Of a stretch of 8,652 bases of DNA, positions 4,688-8,652 are shown piece by piece. Source of the stretch: Candidatus Poribacteria bacterium (GTDB taxonomy: Bacteria > Poribacteria > WGA-4E > B28-G17); the NCBI GenBank assembly GCA_003645735.1, contig QNBQ01000047.1:1-8652 (forward strand), written 5' to 3'. Within the stretch, counting starts at the first letter, position 1. Each line of letters opens with the position of its first letter. The translations under genes were made by a program, and so were the position numbers. The notes under the pieces were generated by a model, which did no database searches, had not been told where the DNA came from, and worked only from the letters and a program-made list of their open reading frames with translations.

Positions 4688-7111
4688 CTAGAGTCCTCTC
4701 AATATCACGATCCCTTTATTCCCGTCCACTCTGATCCTCTGCCCGGTTTTTATCGATCTGACCGCTCCGCTGACGTTGGCGACCGCCGGTATGCCGAACT
4801 CCCTGGCGACGATTGCTCCGTGTGATAAAACCCCTCCCCTCTCCATAACCAACCCCCTCGCCTTCAGGAAAAGGGGCGTCCAACACGGGTCGGTCGAGGG
4901 GCAGACCAATATATACCCCGATCTGCTCCTGGCCAGCTCAGGGTTGGCCCTCTCCATCACGAGCGCCTCGCCTTCGGCCACTCCGGCGCTGACCGAAACA
5001 CCTTCCAGAACCTCAGCCCCCTCGGGAAGAGGGGGATCGCCTATCCTATCGAGCTCATCGCTGAAAATCACGTCCGGGAGGGCTATCCTGAGCAGTTTTT
5101 CCCTCCTCCGCCTCCGCTCAAGTATCCTATCCGATAGATCCCTGCCTTTAATGAGCTGGGGAACCTCGTCCCAGGTGAGGAAGAAGATATCATCCGGCTC
5201 GGTCAGATATCTCCTGCCCAGCTCCAGCAAACCGAGCCTTAAAAGCTCGTATCCCATCATCATGTAATGTTTGACCGATTCCCTAAAGGGGAGGTATCTT
5301 CTGGCGTAATTCAATTCCACCTCGATCTTCCTCCACCGCTTCCCGGCCTCCCTCTTGATCCTCTCCTCCAATTCACAGCGCTCTTTCAGACGCTTTTTGA
5401 ACTGATCCTCGGGATTCAGTTTGGGATCGGCTTTGAACATCGCCGCCATCCTTTCGACGAAAGAGGGGTCCTCCCTCCATCTCATCTGTGCTAGCTCGAA
5501 CTCCCCAACCGCCCTGTGGCCGTAAAGCTCCAGAAACTCATCGATCATCATCTCCCCGCGCGCCACCTTCCAGATGTGGACGTTCATCCGAACGGTGGGA
5601 TCGTCCTCCAGCGCTGAGGTGAGCTCCTGTGCCAGATGGATCGCCTCGTCGGGGTTCACCTTTTTGAGGGCGTTCGTCAAGTTGGTCAGCGAGAAGCGTG
5701 CGAGGATCGTCGCCTTGAAAGCTTCCTTTGCGAAGCGGAAGAGGGTCATCTCCCTCCACTCCTCCAGCTTTCCGATCAGCTCCTCACCGCTCAGACAGGG
5801 GATATCCACCCTTCTTTCGCCCCCGATGTATTCCACGAAGCGCGGTATGATCTCCTCTTTCATCCGCCTGTCGAAATCCCTCCTCAATCTCCTCATTTTA
5901 AGCTCGGCTTTCAGCATCCTGAACAGATAATAAGGAAACTTCAGGAGGAAAGAGGGCGGGGCGTTTTTGACGTTCACCTTCGGCTCGGGATACATCGCTT
6001 TGCGGGGATCGGATTTCAGCTCTTGGAAATCGTGCTCGAACGGGAAATCGGCGAAGTAAAACCTGGGTTCCCTCGAGAGGTTATAATAAGGTCTGCCGCA
6101 TATCAGATCTATGGGCGGTTGGTCCCGAACCTCCTTTCCGGGAAGAAAACCCACCTCCCTGTAGGCCGTCCCGAAACCGCCGTTTCCCGACATGAACTCG
6201 GATATGATCGACCAAGTCATCGGCGTGGGTTCGGGCAGAACTTCGGAGAGGTTGTATCCCGCCCAGACCGTCCCGCCGGGAGATGAGATGCGCCTCAACC
6301 TCTCTATCTCCTCCCTCCTCAACCTCTCCATCTCCTCATCAAAGGCTTTCGAGGTTATGGGGCGGGATTGGAGTATGAATATCCTCCCGTCTCGGATCGC
6401 CCACTCTATATCCCTCGGCTCCCCGAACAGCCTCTCTATCTCCATACCGATTTGGGCCAGCTCCTCGACCTTCCCCTCAGGGAGATGGACGTCCTCGTCA
6501 GGTGATAGAGCGGTTTCGATTATCCGCAATGAGCGTCGATCGAGTATAAACCTATCGGGCGTCACCTCCCCCGAGACGACCCTCTCGCCATAGCCGCTGC
6601 CCGATTCGACGATCAAACGATCGGGGTTCAGAGGCGCCTGGGTGAAGATCACCCCGGCGAAGTCCGGGTGAACCATCTTTTGAACCACCACCGCCATCTT
6701 TATCGTCTCTCCTTCGAGGTTCATCCTCTCCCTATAGGCTTGCAGGCGGCTTGAACTGATCGATCGCCAGCACCCTTTAATCGCTTCTATCAGCTGATCG
6801 ATCCCCTTTACGTTCAGAAAGGTCTCCCCTTGACCGGCGAAGCTAGCCAGCTCTGTATCCTCGGCGGTGGCCGAAGATCTGACGGCCACCTCACCCTTTC
6901 CTATAAGCTCATATGCCCGGGCGATCTCATCGCTCAGCTCCTCGCTTACCTTCAAATCGGGCGAATAGGCGGTCGAGAGTATGCAGAAGCCGGGCGGGAC
7001 GGGCAGCCCGGCTTTGATCATCAAGCCCAGGTTATAAGCCTTGCCCCCCACAAGTTCCCTATCCTCTTCCGATATCTCCCAGAGGAATCGGATGAACTTG
7101 AACCTATCCAT
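4688..7111 (-). CDS. PEP-utilising dikinase with rifampicin-phosphotransferase-like domain order
   Basis: This is an 807-residue protein. Residues 1-255 form the PPDK/PEP-synthase-type ATP-grasp domain: VGGKAYNLGLMIKAGLPVPP (21-40), VRSSATAEDTELASFAGQGE (77-96), DIEWA (234-238) and ILQSRPIT (246-253). A middle, largely helical region (about 277-690) opens with VWAGYNLSEVLPEPTPMTWS (282-301). Residues 700-807 are the swivelling phosphohistidine domain, with GGVLSHGAIVAREFGIPAV and His764 as the expected phosphate carrier. The PEP/pyruvate barrel of PEP synthase and PPDK is absent. The order ATP-grasp, helical acceptor domain, His domain is that of rifampicin phosphotransferase, which moves the beta-phosphate of ATP to a small molecule. 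The true acceptor here is unknown, and antibiotic inactivation is only one possibility. The ATG at 7111 overlaps the upstream stop codon region by 8 nt, with GGGGA just before it, which suggests coupled translation with the propeller gene. Confidence 0.9.
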   Translation of the reverse strand: MDRFKFIRFLWEISEEDRELVGGKAYNLGLMIKAGLPVPPGFCILSTAYSPDLKVSEELSDEIARAYELIGKGEVAVRSSATAEDTELASFAGQGETFLNVKGIDQLIEAIKGCWRSISSSRLQAYRERMNLEGETIKMAVVVQKMVHPDFAGVIFTQAPLNPDRLIVESGSGYGERVVSGEVTPDRFILDRRSLRIIETALSPDEDVHLPEGKVEELAQIGMEIERLFGEPRDIEWAIRDGRIFILQSRPITSKAFDEEMERLRREEIERLRRISSPGGTVWAGYNLSEVLPEPTPMTWSIISEFMSGNGGFGTAYREVGFLPGKEVRDQPPIDLICGRPYYNLSREPRFYFADFPFEHDFQELKSDPRKAMYPEPKVNVKNAPPSFLLKFPYYLFRMLKAELKMRRLRRDFDRRMKEEIIPRFVEYIGGERRVDIPCLSGEELIGKLEEWREMTLFRFAKEAFKATILARFSLTNLTNALKKVNPDEAIHLAQELTSALEDDPTVRMNVHIWKVARGEMMIDEFLELYGHRAVGEFELAQMRWREDPSFVERMAAMFKADPKLNPEDQFKKRLKERCELEERIKREAGKRWRKIEVELNYARRYLPFRESVKHYMMMGYELLRLGLLELGRRYLTEPDDIFFLTWDEVPQLIKGRDLSDRILERRRRREKLLRIALPDVIFSDELDRIGDPPLPEGAEVLEGVSVSAGVAEGEALVMERANPELARSRSGYILVCPSTDPCWTPLFLKARGLVMERGGVLSHGAIVAREFGIPAVANVSGAVRSIKTGQRIRVDGNKGIVILRGL

Positions 7112-8576
7112 CGTCCCCAGTTCCCCCGATCGAGAGGAATACCCCTTTTGAACATCCGATGTAGATCCGTCCTCCGGCTACAGCGGGGGAGGAGAGGATT
7201 TTGACGCCCGGGATGATCAATCCCAGGTCGAAAGCCCATTTCAAATCGCCTTCCTCCCTCCCCAGGGCGAATATCCTCCCGTTTTCGGAGGCCGAATATA
7301 CCAGATCATCCCCCAAGGCCGGCGATGACAACACAGGGGCCCCGGCGTCGAACTTCCATATCAGCTCGCCCCGGTCGGCGTCGAGACAGTAAAGGTGACC
7401 GTCGCGCGATCCGAAATAGACCCTCCCATCCTTCAACGCCGGAGCGGTCAACACCGAATCGCCCACCTCGTAGATCCATATCCTCCTTCCGCTGTTGAGA
7501 TCCAAACAGAGCAGCGCCCCATACGGCTCCGGCGAACTCTCCACAAAATTGCCGTTCCCCATTCCCACAAACACTCTCTCACCATCCACCGAGGGCGAGC
7601 CCCACACCGGATATTCCGTCCTGTGTCTCCATATCAGCTCGCCGGTTTCGAGGTCCAAGCAGTATACCCCCATCTCCCCATAACCCGTGCCCACCAACAC
7701 TTTCCCATCGGCCACGGCTGGCGATAGATCCACGTGTATCCCCTCGAAATGCCATATCATCTCCCCCGTCTCGGCGTCGAGACAGTAGACACCGTCCTCC
7801 CCCGCTCCGAAGAGGACTTTGCCGTCCGAGACGGTCGGACTCGATTCGACATGGCTTTTCGTCTGAAAATCCCACAGGAGCTTCCCGTCTTTCGCGTCCA
7901 AGCAGTAGAGCTTCGAATCGGTGTCCCTGTGCAACCCCTCGCCGATATACACTCTGCCGCCGACCACAGCGGGCGACGAGAAGATCTGACGCCTCGTTTT
8001 GAACTTCCAGATGAGCTCCCCCTTATCGTTCAGACAGTAGACGACCCCGAAACTCGAGAAGATCCCCCCTTGAGCCGAGCCGACGAAGATCTTCCCCTCC
8101 GCCAACGCCGGCGAGGATGAGAAATCCCCGGCTCTGAACTCGCTGTCTCTGAACCTCCAGGCTATCCTCGGATTGATCGGGCCGCGAAGATCTCCGGGAT
8201 TGCCCGTCCGCTTGAGATCGCCTCTGAAGGTCGGCCAGGCTTTCGGAAATTCCCCGTCCGACCCGATCTTCCCCTTCAGGTCGGGTGCGGATCGACCGGC
8301 GAGGACGATGGCGCCGGAGATCATCCCGCCGATCAAGGCGGCGGAGATCGCTAGCGCGATGAACTTGTGAGCCTTCATGAAGGCCCTGAGCCTCGATAAC
8401 CTCTCCCTCCAGATCCTCAAGCTGAAGATCGCCCCCAGCGTCGCCACCAACAGCAGAAGCAGCTGAGGGAGGACGGATATCAAACCCTGAAGCGGGCTCA
8501 AAAGGGAAGGTATAACGGCGTGCGCTTCCAGGGAGGGGATGAGGAGGAAGATCGCCGCAACGATCAGCTTCGCCAT
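7104..8576 (-). CDS. Membrane-anchored PQQ-like (BamB-type) eight-bladed beta-propeller protein
   Basis: This is a 490-residue protein. Residues 4-20 look like a signal peptide ending EAHA, followed by hydrophobic segments at about 34-54 and 72-94, so the protein is exported or anchored with the propeller outside the cytoplasm. From WPTFRGDLKRTGNPG (114-128) on, about eight PQQ-type repeats follow, each of the form SPAV..GKV.VG..G.VYCLDA.TGELIW.F, for example VYCLDAETGEMIWHFEG. The last blade lacks its own Trp strand, and the first strand PRIAWRF (136-142) can close the ring. Such propellers serve in outer-membrane assembly (BamB), quinoprotein dehydrogenases or scaffolding. No dehydrogenase partner or cytochrome motif is visible, so cofactor binding is not supported. 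The ATG at 8576 follows AGGAGG (8584-8589) by 7 nt, and that site lies in the last two codons of the upstream gene. The gene downstream overlaps by 8 nt. Confidence 0.92.
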   Translation of the reverse strand: MAKLIVAAIFLLIPSLEAHAVIPSLLSPLQGLISVLPQLLLLLVATLGAIFSLRIWRERLSRLRAFMKAHKFIALAISAALIGGMISGAIVLAGRSAPDLKGKIGSDGEFPKAWPTFRGDLKRTGNPGDLRGPINPRIAWRFRDSEFRAGDFSSSPALAEGKIFVGSAQGGIFSSFGVVYCLNDKGELIWKFKTRRQIFSSPAVVGGRVYIGEGLHRDTDSKLYCLDAKDGKLLWDFQTKSHVESSPTVSDGKVLFGAGEDGVYCLDAETGEMIWHFEGIHVDLSPAVADGKVLVGTGYGEMGVYCLDLETGELIWRHRTEYPVWGSPSVDGERVFVGMGNGNFVESSPEPYGALLCLDLNSGRRIWIYEVGDSVLTAPALKDGRVYFGSRDGHLYCLDADRGELIWKFDAGAPVLSSPALGDDLVYSASENGRIFALGREEGDLKWAFDLGLIIPGVKILSSPAVAGGRIYIGCSKGVFLSIGGTGDDG

Positions 8577-8580
8577 TCCC

Positions 8581-8652
8581 TCACCTCCTTACCCATTCCA
8601 CGGCGTAATGGATGAGGTTTTCGATGAGCGGTTCGTTGGCGGAGACGGAAGC
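8581..8652 (-). CDS. C-terminal fragment of an unidentified protein
   Basis: The frame entering from the right edge reads 23 residues ending NEPLIENLIHYAVEWVRR and then TGA (8583-8581). The stop lies 4 nt before the start of the propeller gene, and its final AGG AGG TGA codons provide that gene's ribosome-binding site, so the two genes are surely in one transcript and translationally linked. The tail, with NEPLI-N-I-YAVEW, loosely resembles the last helix of glutamine-amidotransferase-like (ThuA- or DUF4159-type) domains, but 23 residues are too few for a call. Confidence 0.7.
   Translation of the reverse strand, partial: ASVSANEPLIENLIHYAVEWVRR

Noticed and set aside
7104..8260. Tandem DNA repeats in the propeller gene
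   Set aside because: The repetition reflects the protein's beta-propeller blades; the DNA copies are divergent and not a separate repeat array.

Overview
The window is bacterial: strong Shine-Dalgarno sequences, sigma70-type promoters (TTGACA, spacer of 17 or 18, TATTAT) and tightly packed operons. The DNA is GC-rich, and the real genes favour codons ending in G or C, with heavy use of AGG/AGA for arginine and of ATA, a bias often seen in thermophile-like genomes. The mix of a ceramidase-type amidohydrolase, a DegT-family aminotransferase, a beta-propeller glycosidase and a PQQ-type propeller protein recalls uncultured Poribacteria, Planctomycetes or Latescibacteria-like lineages. That placement is a weak inference. 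Nothing in the window fixes the taxon.

Layout. Positions 1-3480 hold a minus-strand operon read from a near-consensus promoter at 3452-3480. Its order is a DegT/DnrJ/EryC1/StrS aminotransferase (3417 to 2140), a five-bladed-propeller glycosidase-like protein with a GTG start (2028 to 1108), and a neutral-ceramidase-type amidohydrolase (1094 to beyond base 1). This looks like a carbohydrate or glycoconjugate unit, but the substrate cannot be read from the sequence. Positions 3481-4240 hold a possible operator, a decayed plus-strand gene of unknown family (about 3607-4194, broken by stops) and a second near-consensus promoter. That promoter drives a 63-residue 4-oxalocrotonate-tautomerase-family protein (4241-4432). 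Positions 4433-4687 lie between convergent genes and contain three consecutive hairpins and a doubtful minus-strand reading frame.

Positions 4688-8652 hold a second minus-strand operon that enters from the right edge. It runs from the last 23 codons of an unidentified gene, through a membrane-anchored eight-bladed PQQ-like propeller protein (8576 to 7104), to an 807-residue PEP-utilising dikinase arranged like rifampicin phosphotransferase (7111 to 4688). These genes are tightly spaced (a 4-nt gap and an 8-nt overlap), so translation is probably coupled.

No rRNA, tRNA, CRISPR array, transposase or complete insertion sequence was recognised. I do not see a clear new defence or mobile system. 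The points most worth checking are the propeller/dikinase pair, the decayed gene at 3607-4194, the structured spacer at 4461-4552, and the altered catalytic positions in the ceramidase-like, glycosidase-like and tautomerase proteins.
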